From: Cellulomonas xiejunii
GTDB lineage: Bacteria > Actinomycetota > Actinomycetes > Actinomycetales > Cellulomonadaceae
Reading direction: 5' to 3'
Length of the DNA: 64,000 bases
Assembly: GCF_024508315.1 (NCBI RefSeq)
Contig: NZ_CP101987.1
Location: 2,666,001 to 2,730,000, forward strand
A program made the position numbers and the translations under genes. Below are positions 52,816 to 62,283 of the stretch, piece after piece. The stretch's first letter is position 1, and each line of letters starts with the position of its first letter. Below the pieces are notes generated by a model, which saw only the letters and a list, made by a program, of their open reading frames with translations, made no database searches and was not told the DNA's origin.

Positions 52816-53499
52816 ATGCACGTGCTCGTCGTCGGAGCCACCGGAGGGTCGGGCCGCGCGGCCGTCACCGAGCTCACCGCCCGCGGCCACACCGTCACCG
52901 CGCTGTCCCGCCACGCGTCCGCCCTCACCGGTCCCGGCGTGCGCGGCATCGACGGTGACGCGACCGACGCCGCGACCGTCGACCCCCTGGTCGCCGGCCA
53001 CGACGCGGTCGTCGTCACGCTCGGCATCAGCGAGGACCCGGTCCGCGTGCGACTGCGCGGCCCGGCGCGGACGGTCGCCGACGTGCGGTCGCGGGGCACG
53101 CGCACGGTCGTCGCCGCGATGACCCGTCACGGCGTGCGCCGGCTCGTCGTCCAGACGTCGTACGGCGTGGGCGCGACCCGCCCGCTGCTGCCCGTGTCGA
53201 CGCGTGTCGTCTTCGCCCTGCTGCTCGCGCCGCAGATCGCCGACACGCAGACGCAGGCGCGCATCGTCCACGCGAGCGGTCTCGACTGGGTCGAGGTGCA
53301 GCCCGTGAACCTCGTCGACACCGACCTGCCGGGTCCGGCGTTCGCCTCCGTGACGGGCGACCGGCGCGGGATGACGGTCTCGCGCGCCCAGGTCGGCAGG
53401 TTCCTCGCCGATGCGGTGCAGGACGACGCGCACGTCGGCCGCACGGTCTCGCTGTCCCACGACCCCGCAGCCGCACCCGTCCCGCACGGGGCCCGGTGA
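52816..53499 (+). CDS. NAD(P)H-binding protein (SDR-like)
   Basis: This 227-residue atypical SDR has the glycine motif VVGATGGSGRAAV at the start, GHDAVVVTLG, and VVQTSYGVGATRPLL, as in NAD(P)H-binding domain (NmrA/YwnB-like) proteins. The classical Tyr-x3-Lys is not evident, so it may sense the cofactor or use an unusual active site. ATG 52816 has GGAGG 5 nt upstream. It is divergent from the AraC gene, its probable regulator. Confidence 0.88.
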   Translation: MHVLVVGATGGSGRAAVTELTARGHTVTALSRHASALTGPGVRGIDGDATDAATVDPLVAGHDAVVVTLGISEDPVRVRLRGPARTVADVRSRGTRTVVAAMTRHGVRRLVVQTSYGVGATRPLLPVSTRVVFALLLAPQIADTQTQARIVHASGLDWVEVQPVNLVDTDLPGPAFASVTGDRRGMTVSRAQVGRFLADAVQDDAHVGRTVSLSHDPAAAPVPHGAR

Positions 53500-53524
53500 T
53501 CCCACGGCCTCCCGCGCGACGGAA

Positions 53525-53552
53525 TTCTCAACTACGGTGTCCGGGTTGAGAA
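53525..53552. promoter_or_regulatory. Inverted repeat before zur-like gene 2
   Basis: TTCTCAAC and GTTGAGAA are separated by 12 bp, 30 nt before the start codon. It shares its left half and flank with the site at 48138-48164. A common autoregulatory site is likely; the 1-bp spacer difference argues that the two arms may be half-sites of separate dimers, or that one site is degraded. Confidence 0.6.
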
Positions 53553-53582
53553 CGTCAGGCGGCACGCCGAGGAGGTGCGCGG

Positions 53583-53978
53583 ATGATCGGCCAGCGGGTG
53601 ACGCGGCAGCGCGTGGCGATCGCGGAGCTCCTCGAGAGCGTCGACGAGTTCCGCAGCGCCCAGCAGATCCACCAGATGCTGCAGCAGCGCGGCCAGGAGA
53701 TCGGGCTGGCAACGGTCTACCGGACGCTCAACGCGATGGCCGAGCAGGGCCAGCTCGAGGTCCTGCTGCAGCCCACCGGGGAGCACACGTACCTGCGCTG
53801 CGAGCCGCGCGGCGAGCACCACCACCACCTCGTGTGCCGCACGTGCGGTCGCACGGTCGACGTCGCGGCCCCGGAGCTCGAGCAGCTCGTCGAGGCCCTG
53901 GCCGCCCACCACGACTTCACGGACGTCGAGCACTCGATCGACTTCCTCGGTACCTGCCAGGACTGCGCCCGCGCCTGA
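53583..53978 (+). CDS. Zur-like Fur-family regulator, copy 2
   Basis: This 131-residue protein is nearly the twin of the regulator at 48210. It has the same winged helix (TRQRVAIAELLESVDEF; GLATVYRTLNAM), the His4 run with C85 and C88 (HHHHLVCRTCGRTV), and the C-terminal C125-x2-C128. It therefore keeps all Zur zinc ligands. An RBS of the GAGGAGG type precedes ATG 53583. It is followed by putA only 9 nt away, with the putA ribosome site starting at its own stop codon (TGAGGAGG). This makes regulator and putA one transcript. Confidence 0.93.
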   Translation: MIGQRVTRQRVAIAELLESVDEFRSAQQIHQMLQQRGQEIGLATVYRTLNAMAEQGQLEVLLQPTGEHTYLRCEPRGEHHHHLVCRTCGRTVDVAAPELEQLVEALAAHHDFTDVEHSIDFLGTCQDCARA

Positions 53979-53987
53979 GGAGGCACC

Positions 53988-56900
53988 ATGACCGAACCCG
54001 CGACCCACGCGGACGCGGTCGTGGCGCTCGTCCGCCGGTGGCTGGCGGTCGCGGCCGAGCAGCCCGTCGACCCCGCGGCCCGGAACCTCGCCGGCCTGCT
54101 CCGCGAACCGGACGGCCTGGCGTTCGCGGTCGGGTTCGTCGACGGCGTCGTCCGCCCCGAGGACGACGCCGTCGCCGCCCGGCGGCTGCGCGAGCTCGCC
54201 GCCCACCCACCCCGGTTCCTCCCGGTGCCGCTGCGCGCAGCCCTGCGCGCGGGGGGCACGCTCGCTCCCGCCCTGCCGGGCGTCGTCGTGCCCGTGGCCC
54301 GTCGCGTGCTGCGGCACATGGTCGGTCACCTCGTCGTCGACGCGACGGACCGCCGGCTGGGCGCCGCGATCGCACGCCTGCGCCGTGACGGCACGCGCCT
54401 CAACGTCAACCTGCTGGGCGAGGCCGTGCTGGGCCGCAGGGAGGCGGCGCGCCGCCTGGCCGGCACCCGCCGGCTGCTGGCGCGCGACGACGTGGACTAC
54501 GTGTCGGTCAAGGTGTCGGCGGTCGTCGCGCCGCACGCGCCGTGGGCGTTCGAGGAGTCGGCGGCGGACGTCGTCGACCGGCTGGTGCCGTTGTTCGAGC
54601 AGGCCGCGGCGTCCCCGACGCCGAAGTTCGTCAACCTCGACATGGAGGAGTACAAGGACCTCGACCTGACCGTCGAGGTGTTCACGCGCCTGCTGGACCG
54701 CCCGTCGCTCACCGGGCTGGAGGCGGGCATCGTGCTGCAGGCGTACCTGCCCGACGCGATGCCCGCGATGCAGCGGCTCCAGGAGTGGGCGGCACGACGA
54801 CGGGGCGCGGGCGGTGCCGGCATCAAGGTGCGGCTCGTCAAGGGCGCGAACCTGCCAATGGAGCACGTCGAGGCCGAGCTGCACGGCTGGCCCCTGGCGA
54901 CGTGGGGCAGCAAGCGGCAGACCGACGCGCACTACAAGCGCGTGCTCGACTGGGCGCTGCGTCCCGAACGCATCGCGAACGTCCGCCTCGGTGTGGCCGG
55001 GCACAACCTCTTCGACGTCGCGCACGCCTGGCTGCTGGCGGGCGAGCGCGGCGTGCAGGACGGTGTCGAGATCGAGATGCTCCTCGGCATGGCACCCGGG
55101 CAGGCGGAGGCCGTCCGGCGGGACGTCGGCAGCCTGCTCCTGTACACCCCGGTGGTCGCGCCGCAGGAGTTCGACGTGGCGATCGCCTACCTGGTGCGCA
55201 GGCTGGAAGAGGGCGCGTCGGACGACAACTTCATGTCGGCCGTGTTCGACCTCGCCGACGACGACACGCTGTTCGCCCGCGAGCGCGACCGGTTCCTCGC
55301 GTCGCTGGCGGACGTCGACACGCCCGTGGCCGGGCGGCACCGCGTACCCGACAGGCACGCTGCCGTGCCGCCGTCGGCACCGGGCGCGTTCGCGAACACC
55401 CCGGACACCGACCCCTCCGTCCCGGAGCACCGGGTGTGGGTGCGCGAGATCCTGGCGCGCGTGCCGGACTCGACCCTCGGCGCCGGCATCGACGACGCGC
55501 GAGTACACGACGCCCCCACCCTCGACACGGTCCTGCGCGACGCGCAGCGCGCCGGCCGGGCCTGGGGCGCGCGGCCCGCAGCCGATCGTGCCGCGATCCT
55601 CGACCGGGCCGCCGGCGTGCTCGAGGCCCACCGCGGAGCCCTCCTGGAGGTCATGGCGTCCGAGGCCGGCAAGACGATCGACCAGGGAGACCCGGAGGTC
55701 TCCGAGGCGGTGGACTTCGCCCACTGGTACGCCGAGCTCGCCCGCGGCCTGGACCACGTCGACGGCGCGACGTTCGTGCCGGACGCGCTCACGCTCGTCG
55801 CTCCCCCGTGGAACTTCCCCGTCGCGATCCCCGCAGGTTCGACGCTCGCCGCCCTGGCCGCCGGGTCGGCCGTCGTCCTGAAGCCGGCCGCCCCGGCCGA
55901 GCGGTGCGGCGCGGTGCTCGCCGACGCGCTGTGGGAGGCGGGCGTGCCGCGTGACGTGCTGCGGCTCGTGCAGGTCGACGAGGGCGCGCTCGGCCGCGAG
56001 CTCGTCGCCCACCCGTGCGTGGACCGCGTCATCCTCACCGGTGCGTACGAGACGGCCGAGCTGTTCCGCTCGTTCCGACCGGACCTGCCGCTGCTGGCCG
56101 AGACGAGCGGCAAGAACGCGATCGTCGTGACACCGAGCGCCGACCTGGACCTCGCGGTGCGGGACGTGGTCGCCTCCGCGTTCGGGCACGCGGGTCAGAA
56201 GTGCTCAGCGGCGTCGCTCGTGGTGCTGGTGGGGGCGGTCGCGACCTCACGACGTCTCCGGTCCCAGCTGCTCGACGCCGTGTCGTCGCTGGTCGTCGGG
56301 GACGCGGATGACGCCCGCACGCAGATGGGTCCGCTCATCGAGCCCGCGAGCGGCAAGCTGCTCACCGGTCTGACCGAGCTGGAACCGGGGCAGGCGTGGG
56401 CGCTGGCGCCGCGGCGGCTCGACGACGCCGGCCGGCTGTGGACCCCCGGCGTGGTGACGGGGGTCCGGCGCGGGTCCCGCACGCACCGCACCGAGTACTT
56501 CGGCCCGGTGCTCGGCATCATGACGGCGGCGACGCTGGACGACGCGATCGACCTGGTGAACGACGTGGACTACGGGCTGACGTCCGGCCTGCACAGCCTG
56601 CACGCCGACGAGATCGGCACGTGGCTGGACCGGGTGCAGGCCGGGAACCTCTACGTGAACCGCGGCACGACCGGCGCGATCGTGCGGCGCCAGCCGTTCG
56701 GCGGGTGGAAGCTGTCGGCCGTCGGCCCGGGCGCCAAGGCGGGTGGCCCCAGCTACCTCGTCGGGCTCGGCTCGTGGACGTCGACGCGGGCGACGACGCG
56801 TGCCGAGATCACGCACCCCCGGGTCAGGGCGCTGGTCGCCGCAGCCCGCGCGGCCCTGCCGTCGGACGACGCCGACCGCGTCGAACGCTCCGCGCGCAGC

Positions 56901-57431
56901 GACGAGGCCGCCTGGCGGGACGTGTTCGGCGCGCGCGACCTCAGCGCGCTGGCCTGCGAGCGCAACGTGCTGCGGCACCTGCCGGTCAGCGATCCGGTGC
57001 TGGTGCGCCTGTCCGCCGGGGCTGCGCGGGCGGACCTGGTGCGGGTGGTCGCCGCGGCGTGCCGGGCGGACGCGCCCTTCGTCGTGTCGCTCCCCGAGGA
57101 CCTCCCGGCGGAGCTGACGGGCGAGGTCGCGGGGCTCGGGCCTGTGCACGTCGAGGACGACGCCGCGTGGGCGGCCCGCGTCGCGGCGCTCGGTGGCGGT
57201 CGGGTCCGCCTCGTCGGGGCGACCTGCGCGTCCCACGCCGGGGCCACGCGAGGACGTCCCGACGTCGCGGTGTGGGACCACCCGGTCACCGAGGCGGGCC
57301 GGGTGGAGCTGCTGCCCTTCCTGCGGGAGCAGGCGGTCAGCGTCACGGCGCACCGCTTCGGCACGCCGCATCCCCTGACGGACGACGTGCTGCGGGCGTC
57401 CACGGCGGCCGCAGCCACGCCCGACGCCTGA
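53988..57431 (+). CDS. putA: Bifunctional proline dehydrogenase / L-glutamate gamma-semialdehyde dehydrogenase
   Basis: This 1147-residue enzyme oxidises proline to glutamate in two steps. The N-terminal FAD-dependent proline dehydrogenase barrel (about 60-450) has KVSAVVAPHAPW, VNLDMEEYKDLDL, GIKVRLVKGANL and VRLGVAGHNLFD. The aldehyde dehydrogenase (about 500-950) has PPWNFPVAIPAGS, AETSGKNAIVV, and GHAGQKCSAAS with catalytic C739. A C-terminal domain of about 200 residues follows. There is no ribbon-helix-helix repressor domain, as in actinobacteria generally. It is coupled to the zur-like gene 9 nt upstream, with GAGGAGG as ribosome site. Confidence 0.95.
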   Translation: MTEPATHADAVVALVRRWLAVAAEQPVDPAARNLAGLLREPDGLAFAVGFVDGVVRPEDDAVAARRLRELAAHPPRFLPVPLRAALRAGGTLAPALPGVVVPVARRVLRHMVGHLVVDATDRRLGAAIARLRRDGTRLNVNLLGEAVLGRREAARRLAGTRRLLARDDVDYVSVKVSAVVAPHAPWAFEESAADVVDRLVPLFEQAAASPTPKFVNLDMEEYKDLDLTVEVFTRLLDRPSLTGLEAGIVLQAYLPDAMPAMQRLQEWAARRRGAGGAGIKVRLVKGANLPMEHVEAELHGWPLATWGSKRQTDAHYKRVLDWALRPERIANVRLGVAGHNLFDVAHAWLLAGERGVQDGVEIEMLLGMAPGQAEAVRRDVGSLLLYTPVVAPQEFDVAIAYLVRRLEEGASDDNFMSAVFDLADDDTLFARERDRFLASLADVDTPVAGRHRVPDRHAAVPPSAPGAFANTPDTDPSVPEHRVWVREILARVPDSTLGAGIDDARVHDAPTLDTVLRDAQRAGRAWGARPAADRAAILDRAAGVLEAHRGALLEVMASEAGKTIDQGDPEVSEAVDFAHWYAELARGLDHVDGATFVPDALTLVAPPWNFPVAIPAGSTLAALAAGSAVVLKPAAPAERCGAVLADALWEAGVPRDVLRLVQVDEGALGRELVAHPCVDRVILTGAYETAELFRSFRPDLPLLAETSGKNAIVVTPSADLDLAVRDVVASAFGHAGQKCSAASLVVLVGAVATSRRLRSQLLDAVSSLVVGDADDARTQMGPLIEPASGKLLTGLTELEPGQAWALAPRRLDDAGRLWTPGVVTGVRRGSRTHRTEYFGPVLGIMTAATLDDAIDLVNDVDYGLTSGLHSLHADEIGTWLDRVQAGNLYVNRGTTGAIVRRQPFGGWKLSAVGPGAKAGGPSYLVGLGSWTSTRATTRAEITHPRVRALVAAARAALPSDDADRVERSARSDEAAWRDVFGARDLSALACERNVLRHLPVSDPVLVRLSAGAARADLVRVVAAACRADAPFVVSLPEDLPAELTGEVAGLGPVHVEDDAAWAARVAALGGGRVRLVGATCASHAGATRGRPDVAVWDHPVTEAGRVELLPFLREQAVSVTAHRFGTPHPLTDDVLRASTAAAATPDA

Positions 57432-57433
57432 TG

Positions 57434-57461
57434 CCTGATGCCCGGCGCCTGATGCCCGGCG
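57434..57461 (+). repeat. 14-bp direct repeat at the end of putA
   Basis: CCTGATGCCCGGCG occurs twice in tandem (57434-57447, 57448-57461), with a shorter variant just before. It lies between the putA stop and the terminator hairpin and looks like slippage. Confidence 0.75.
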
Positions 57462-57484
57462 CCTGACGAGCAGGGTCAGGCGCC
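57458..57484. terminator. Terminator between putA and the convergent gene
   Basis: GGCGCCTGAC (57458-57467) pairs with GTCAGGCGCC (57475-57484), with a 7-nt loop. It overlaps the stop codon of the convergent small gene. Confidence 0.75.
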
Positions 57485-57682
57485 CTCGTCCTTCGCCACG
57501 AGGTAGACCCGACCGGACGCGTCGCGCACCCGCTCGAACCCGGCCTGCAGCTCACCCTCGCGGGCGCGCTCGGCGTCGGTGGTGCCCCGGCCGGGGACCC
57601 GCGGGTCGGTGACCTGCGCGGGGCCGACCAGATGACGCGCGAGCCATGCCGTCGCGTCGAGCCTCTCCTTGCGCTCCGCCAT
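57476..57682 (-). CDS. Small hypothetical protein
   Basis: The 68-residue product (ATG 57680-57682, GGAG ribosome site 8 nt upstream) is hydrophilic with KERLDATAWLARHLVGP and a C-terminal RVRDASGRVYLVAKDEGA. No named family is recognised. A GTG at 57710-57712 would add ten residues. It lies about 107 bp downstream of the DUF808 gene on the same strand. Confidence 0.55.
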   Translation of the reverse strand: MAERKERLDATAWLARHLVGPAQVTDPRVPGRGTTDAERAREGELQAGFERVRDASGRVYLVAKDEGA

Positions 57683-57789
57683 CCCCGCTCCGTTCGGTTC
57701 CGCCGTCGTCACACCGACTCTACGTCGCTCCTCGTGCGTGACCGCACCGGCGCCGGTCCCCACCCGCGGCGGCACCCCGGCCGTACGGG

Positions 57790-58761
57790 TCAGTGCGCTG
57801 CGGCGGCCGCGTCGTCCCCGGCAGCGTGCGGGTGGCGGCGCTTGTGCACCTGGTGCATGACGAGCACGACGACCGCACCGACGACCAGGCCGATGAGCGC
57901 CGAGGCGAGCGTGTTGACGAGCCACGCGAGGAACCCGCCGACGCCGGCGACACCGTGCACGGCCTCCTCGAGGTGGTGGACGACGTCGTACAGGCCGTGC
58001 CACCCGAGCTCGTCGACACCGACGAGCAGGATGTGACCGCCCACCCACAGCATCGCCGCGATGCCCACGGTCGACAGGACCGCCAGCACCTTCGGCATGG
58101 CGTTGACCAGACCACGCCCGAAGCCGGCGACGAACCCGTGGCGGGTCGCCGCGAGCCGCACGCCGACGTCGTCCATCTTCACGATGAGCGCGACGATCCC
58201 GTACACGACGGCGGTGATCGCCAGCGCGACCACCACGAGGATGATGGCGCGGGACAGCAGGAGCTCGTCGGCGACCTCGTTGAGCGCGATCACCATGATC
58301 TCGGCCGACAGGATGAAGTCGGTGCGGATCGCGCTGGAGACCATGCGTGCCTCGGCCTCGGGGCCCTGCTCCGGTGCGGGGAGGGCGGGCTTGTCGTGCT
58401 TCTTGCCGCTGACGGCCTCCCACAGCTTCTCAGCGCCCTCGAACGCGAGGTACGTGCCGCCGACCATGAGGATCGGCGTGAGGAGCCACGGCAGGAACTG
58501 GCTCAGCAGGAGGATCGCCGGGAGGATGAACAGCAGCTTGTTGCGCAGCGAGCCACGCGCGATCTTCCAGATCATCGGCAGCTCGCGGTTCGCCGCGGCG
58601 CCCGCGACGTAGCGCGGCGTCACCGCGGTGTCGTCGATGACGACGCCCGCAGCCTTCGCACTCGCACGGCCCGCGGCCGCGCTGACGTCGTCGACCGACG
58701 CCGCAGCGAGCTTGGCGAGTGTCGCGATGTCGTCCAGGAGCGCAGCCAGACCGCCTGCCAT
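57790..58761 (-). CDS. DUF808 (YedI-like) membrane protein
   Basis: This 323-residue protein has MAGGLAALLDDIATLAKLAAASVDDV at the start, AAGVVIDDTAVTPRYVAG, and several transmembrane segments (about 5-6), including LLSQFLPWLLTPILMVGGTYL, as in the DUF808/YedI family of unknown function. The motif MVSSAIRTDFILSAEIMVIAL is family-typical. ATG 58759-58761 has an AGGTGG site 4 nt upstream; the longer frame to 58827 is less likely. It ends in an Arg/His-rich tail. Confidence 0.9.
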   Translation of the reverse strand: MAGGLAALLDDIATLAKLAAASVDDVSAAAGRASAKAAGVVIDDTAVTPRYVAGAAANRELPMIWKIARGSLRNKLLFILPAILLLSQFLPWLLTPILMVGGTYLAFEGAEKLWEAVSGKKHDKPALPAPEQGPEAEARMVSSAIRTDFILSAEIMVIALNEVADELLLSRAIILVVVALAITAVVYGIVALIVKMDDVGVRLAATRHGFVAGFGRGLVNAMPKVLAVLSTVGIAAMLWVGGHILLVGVDELGWHGLYDVVHHLEEAVHGVAGVGGFLAWLVNTLASALIGLVVGAVVVLVMHQVHKRRHPHAAGDDAAAAAH

Positions 58762-58848
58762 GAGCCACCTTCGTCCGTGCCGGAGCGCCGGGCCGGGCGG
58801 ACCGCGCACAGGAAAGGGTAGGGCCATCCGCGGCGCCTTCGCCCGGCG

Positions 58849-60513
58849 TCAGGCGGTGAGGTCCCGGCGCCGCAGCGCCGACGTCGCCGCGGCCGCGAGC
58901 ACCCCCGCCACCGCGGTCGTCAGGACGAGCGGCAGCACCGTGACGGCCTCGTGCGGTGCGTGCGGCACCAGGGCGAAGGGGGCGACGTCGACGACCGCGT
59001 CGGGCAGCCCGAGCAGCGGTCCGTACAGACCGACGAGGATCGAGGCCACGAGCAGGGCCCAGACCCACCACGCCCCGGTCCTCAGGCCGTGCGCGAGGGC
59101 CGCCAACCCGGCGAAGCACAGGACGACCGGCAGGTGGACGAGGCTCGCGACCGTGAGCTCGGCGACCGTGCCGGCGTCGCCCGTCGCGGTCGCTGCCCCC
59201 AGGCCCAGACCGAGTCCCGAGGCGAGCAGCAGCGTGACGGTGCCGGCGATCGTCACCAGGAGCGTCCCCCACAGCCATGCGGGGCGGCTCACGGCTCCGG
59301 ACAGCACGACGCCCGTCCGCCCCTCGGCCTCCTCCCGGGCGAGGCGGTTGACGGAGACCACGCCGTAGACGGCGACGGCCATGGCGAAGAACCCGAGGAA
59401 CGCCGACAGCGTCGCCCCCAGGACGTCGCCGCCGCTCGCGCCGCCGATGACCGCGGCGAGCTCGGGCTGGGTCTCGACGGCGTCGACGACGCCCTGTCCC
59501 ATCGACCCGGTCAGTGCGGCGAACACCAGCAGCCCGACGGCCCACCAAGCGATCGAGACCCGCTCGAGGCGCAGGGCCAGTCCTGCCGGGCTCAGCAGCC
59601 CGCGCCGGGCGTCCGGGCGCCCACGGCGTGCCGGCAGGAGCCCGGCGCCCGCGTCCCGCCGCGCGGTCAGCGTGAACCCCACGAGGACCAGGACCCCGAC
59701 CAGCGCGAGCCCGAGCAGCAGCGGCCACCACCGCAGGTCGACGAACGCCCGGGTCTGCTGCGCCCACCCGATGGGCGACGCCCACGACAGCGCGTTGCCA
59801 CCCCGTTCCGTCGCGTCACCGACGCCGCGCAGCACGTAGGCGAGCCCGAGCAGGCCGCCGGCCGCGCCCGAGGCCGCTCGCGCGTGCTCGCTCAGCTGGG
59901 CGGTGACCCCGGCCACGCCCCCGAACACGAGGCCCACGACCGCGCAGCCGGCGGCGACGGCCAGGGAGTCGGGCAGCGCGAGGCCCGCCGCGAGCTGTGC
60001 GCCGAACAGCACGAGCGCGACCACCGCGTTCGCGACGACGAGGACGACGAGGGCCGCCGCCAGCGGGGCGTCACGGCCCACGGCACCGGCACGCAGCAGC
60101 TCCGTACGTCCCGCCTCCTCGTCGGCACGGGTGTGGCGGACCACCGCAAGGATCGACATCACCGCGACCGCGACCGCGACCATCCCGAGGAGCTCGTTGG
60201 CGAGCAGCGCGCCGAACGTGTAGTCGTCCAGGCCGTACCCGGGCCCGGTCATGAACGCGCCCGACGGCTCCTTCATGATGGCGGCGCGCGTCTGCAGCGC
60301 GGCGGCGTCGGGGTACGCCACCGGGATGGCGGCCGCGAGGTACCCGACCAGGCCACCGACCGCGAGCGCCCAGCCAGGGATCCGCAGACGGTCGCGCCGC
60401 AGCGCCAGGCGGACGAGCCGGGCGGTCCCCGCCCACGCGGTGCTCGACCCCGTGGCGCTCGTCGCGCGTTCCCCGGGTGCCCGGTTCGGGCGCGCCCGGG
60501 TGGTCGTCGTCAT
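58849..60513 (-). CDS. ABC-2 type exporter permease
   Basis: This 554-residue membrane protein has about 12 transmembrane segments in two halves. It starts with an Arg/Thr-rich tail and contains [22 protein letters not shown] and [22 protein letters not shown], as in actinobacterial exporter permeases of the TetR-linked antibiotic/polyketide type. The start codon overlaps the stop of the ATPase gene by 4 nt, so both are made together. It probably exports a drug, lipid or peptide; the substrate is not inferable. Confidence 0.88.
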   Translation of the reverse strand: MTTTTRARPNRAPGERATSATGSSTAWAGTARLVRLALRRDRLRIPGWALAVGGLVGYLAAAIPVAYPDAAALQTRAAIMKEPSGAFMTGPGYGLDDYTFGALLANELLGMVAVAVAVMSILAVVRHTRADEEAGRTELLRAGAVGRDAPLAAALVVLVVANAVVALVLFGAQLAAGLALPDSLAVAAGCAVVGLVFGGVAGVTAQLSEHARAASGAAGGLLGLAYVLRGVGDATERGGNALSWASPIGWAQQTRAFVDLRWWPLLLGLALVGVLVLVGFTLTARRDAGAGLLPARRGRPDARRGLLSPAGLALRLERVSIAWWAVGLLVFAALTGSMGQGVVDAVETQPELAAVIGGASGGDVLGATLSAFLGFFAMAVAVYGVVSVNRLAREEAEGRTGVVLSGAVSRPAWLWGTLLVTIAGTVTLLLASGLGLGLGAATATGDAGTVAELTVASLVHLPVVLCFAGLAALAHGLRTGAWWVWALLVASILVGLYGPLLGLPDAVVDVAPFALVPHAPHEAVTVLPLVLTTAVAGVLAAAATSALRRRDLTA

Positions 60514-61454
60514 GACGCACCGCGCGTGGCACTCGTCGCGGCGACGCCCGCCGCGGGCGTGCCGTAGTGGTGGACGAACAGCTCCTCGAGCGTGGGCGGG
60601 GTGACCACGAGCTCGCTCATCCCGGCCGCGGCCAGCACCGCCATGACCGAGGGCAGCCCCGCGTCGTCGACCGTGAAGGTCAATCGGTCGCCGTCCGAGG
60701 CGACGTCGTGGACCCCCTCGATCTCAGCGAGCGCCGCAGGCTCCTGCGGTGTGACCACGCGCACGGTGCTGCGCGTGAGGTGCCGCAGCTCGTGCAGGGT
60801 GCCGCTCTGCACGGTCCGACCCGCGCGGATGATGGTGACGCGGTCGCAGAGCTTCTCGACCTCGGCCAGGATGTGGCTCGAGAGCAGCACCGTCGTGCCG
60901 CGCGCGACCGCCTCGCGGACGCACTGCTGGAACACGAGCTCCATGAGCGGGTCCAGGCCCGACGTCGGCTCGTCGAGGACGAGCAGCTCGACGTCGCACG
61001 CGAGCGCCGCGACCAGCGCGACCTTCTGCCGGTTGCCTTTGGAGTAGGTCCGCGCGCGTTTGCCGGGGTCGAGGTCGAAGCGCTCGAGCAGCTCGGCCCG
61101 GCGGGCGCGGTCGACCGGGCCGCGCAGGCTCGCGAGCAGGTCGATGACCTCACCGCCCGTGAGCTTGGGCCACAGGTTGACGTCGCCCGGCACGTACGCG
61201 AGGCGCCGGTGCAGCGTCACCGCGTCGGACCACGGGTCGCCGCCGAGCAGCCGGACCGTCCCGGCGTCGGCGCGCAGCAGCCCGAGCAGGACGCGGATCG
61301 TCGTGGACTTCCCGGAGCCGTTGGGCCCGAGGAACCCGTGGACCTCACCGGCCGCGACCTGCAGGTCGAGCCCGTCCAGCGCCCGCACGACGCCGAACGA
61401 CTTGGCGAGGCCGCGCACCTCGATGACGGGGGACGTCGTGTGGTCGGTCGCCAT
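60510..61454 (-). CDS. ABC transporter ATP-binding protein
   Basis: This 314-residue protein has Walker [10 protein letters not shown], signature [15 protein letters not shown], Walker [17 protein letters not shown], and the H-loop SSHIL. After the ATPase domain a C-terminal dimer region of about 90 residues ends in FVHHYGT, the hallmark of the DrrA/CcmA-type exporter subset. An RBS (GGTGGAGCC) precedes ATG 61452-61454. It is second in the TetR-ATPase-permease operon, 40 nt after the TetR gene. Confidence 0.93.
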   Translation of the reverse strand: MATDHTTSPVIEVRGLAKSFGVVRALDGLDLQVAAGEVHGFLGPNGSGKSTTIRVLLGLLRADAGTVRLLGGDPWSDAVTLHRRLAYVPGDVNLWPKLTGGEVIDLLASLRGPVDRARRAELLERFDLDPGKRARTYSKGNRQKVALVAALACDVELLVLDEPTSGLDPLMELVFQQCVREAVARGTTVLLSSHILAEVEKLCDRVTIIRAGRTVQSGTLHELRHLTRSTVRVVTPQEPAALAEIEGVHDVASDGDRLTFTVDDAGLPSVMAVLAAAGMSELVVTPPTLEELFVHHYGTPAAGVAATSATRGAS

Positions 61455-61494
61455 GGCTCCACCCTTCGGGAGTGATCGGCGGGATCGGTGACGG

Positions 61495-62181
61495 TCAGGC
61501 GCTGCCGTCGGTCCCGTGCCCTTCGGGGGCGTCGTCGACGTAGCGCAGGTACGCGTCGAGGATGCGGTCGTCGGTCATGAGGCCGTAGGTGAACAGCTCG
61601 ACCGCGGGCAGCATCATCCGGTCGCGGTAGCGGTGGAGGATGCCCACCACGTCGGTGGGGTCGTCCGGCGGGTGCAGCGTCATGTCGAGCAGCAGCGCCC
61701 CGAGCCCCTGCACGGTGAGGTAGCGGGCGCGCGCCTTCTCGTCACGGCTGGGGCGCATCGAGCCGGCGGCGACCGCGTCGGCGATGTAGACCTCGGCATC
61801 GGCGACGAAGTGCTCGACGAACTGGCGTGCGGGCGCTCCCCCGGCCTGCATGCTGCGCAGCGCGTACGCGAGGAGAGGCGCGTACTGGTCCATCGACGCC
61901 AGCTGCAGGAGCAGGTCCTGCGCGCCGCCGGTCATGAGCAGCCGTTCCTTGCCCTCCCGGACGAGGCGCAGGACGTGGGTGTCGCACGCGGCGCGCAGCC
62001 CGTCCTTGGAGCGGAAGTGATGGAGGATCAGCGCCGCGCTCACCCCGGCGTCCTCGGCGACCGTCCGCAGCCCGACGCCGAAGCCCTCCCGCGCGTACCG
62101 GGCGACCGCGGCGTCGCGGATGCGCGCGCGGGTCGTCAGGTCGCGGTGCGGTGGCGGCACCGCCACCGGGGGTGAACCCAT
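61495..62181 (-). CDS. TetR-family regulator
   Basis: This 228-residue TetR protein has a helix-turn-helix at the N-terminus ([44 protein letters not shown]), with the HHF-x-SKD pattern typical of TetR, and a ligand domain of helices after it. It is first in the operon with the exporter, transcribed from the gap holding the AACGCGCGTT palindrome. It is the likely repressor of the pump and itself. ATG 62179-62181 is used. Confidence 0.9.
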   Translation of the reverse strand: MGSPPVAVPPPHRDLTTRARIRDAAVARYAREGFGVGLRTVAEDAGVSAALILHHFRSKDGLRAACDTHVLRLVREGKERLLMTGGAQDLLLQLASMDQYAPLLAYALRSMQAGGAPARQFVEHFVADAEVYIADAVAAGSMRPSRDEKARARYLTVQGLGALLLDMTLHPPDDPTDVVGILHRYRDRMMLPAVELFTYGLMTDDRILDAYLRYVDDAPEGHGTDGSA

Positions 62182-62191
62182 GTTCAAGATG

Positions 62192-62207
62192 CTAAACGCG
62201 CGTTCAG
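62192..62207. promoter_or_regulatory. Candidate TetR operator
   Basis: CTAAACGCGCGTTCAG is palindromic except for one pair, around the perfect core AACGCGCGTT (62195-62204). It lies 11 bp upstream of the TetR start and 77 bp upstream of the divergent MerR gene. Confidence 0.55.
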
Positions 62208-62283
62208 CGGAGGGCAAGGGTGTGCGTGGACCACTCTTCCGTTGCGGTAGATTTGGCCGCATGACCACGACCGAGGGCACTGC

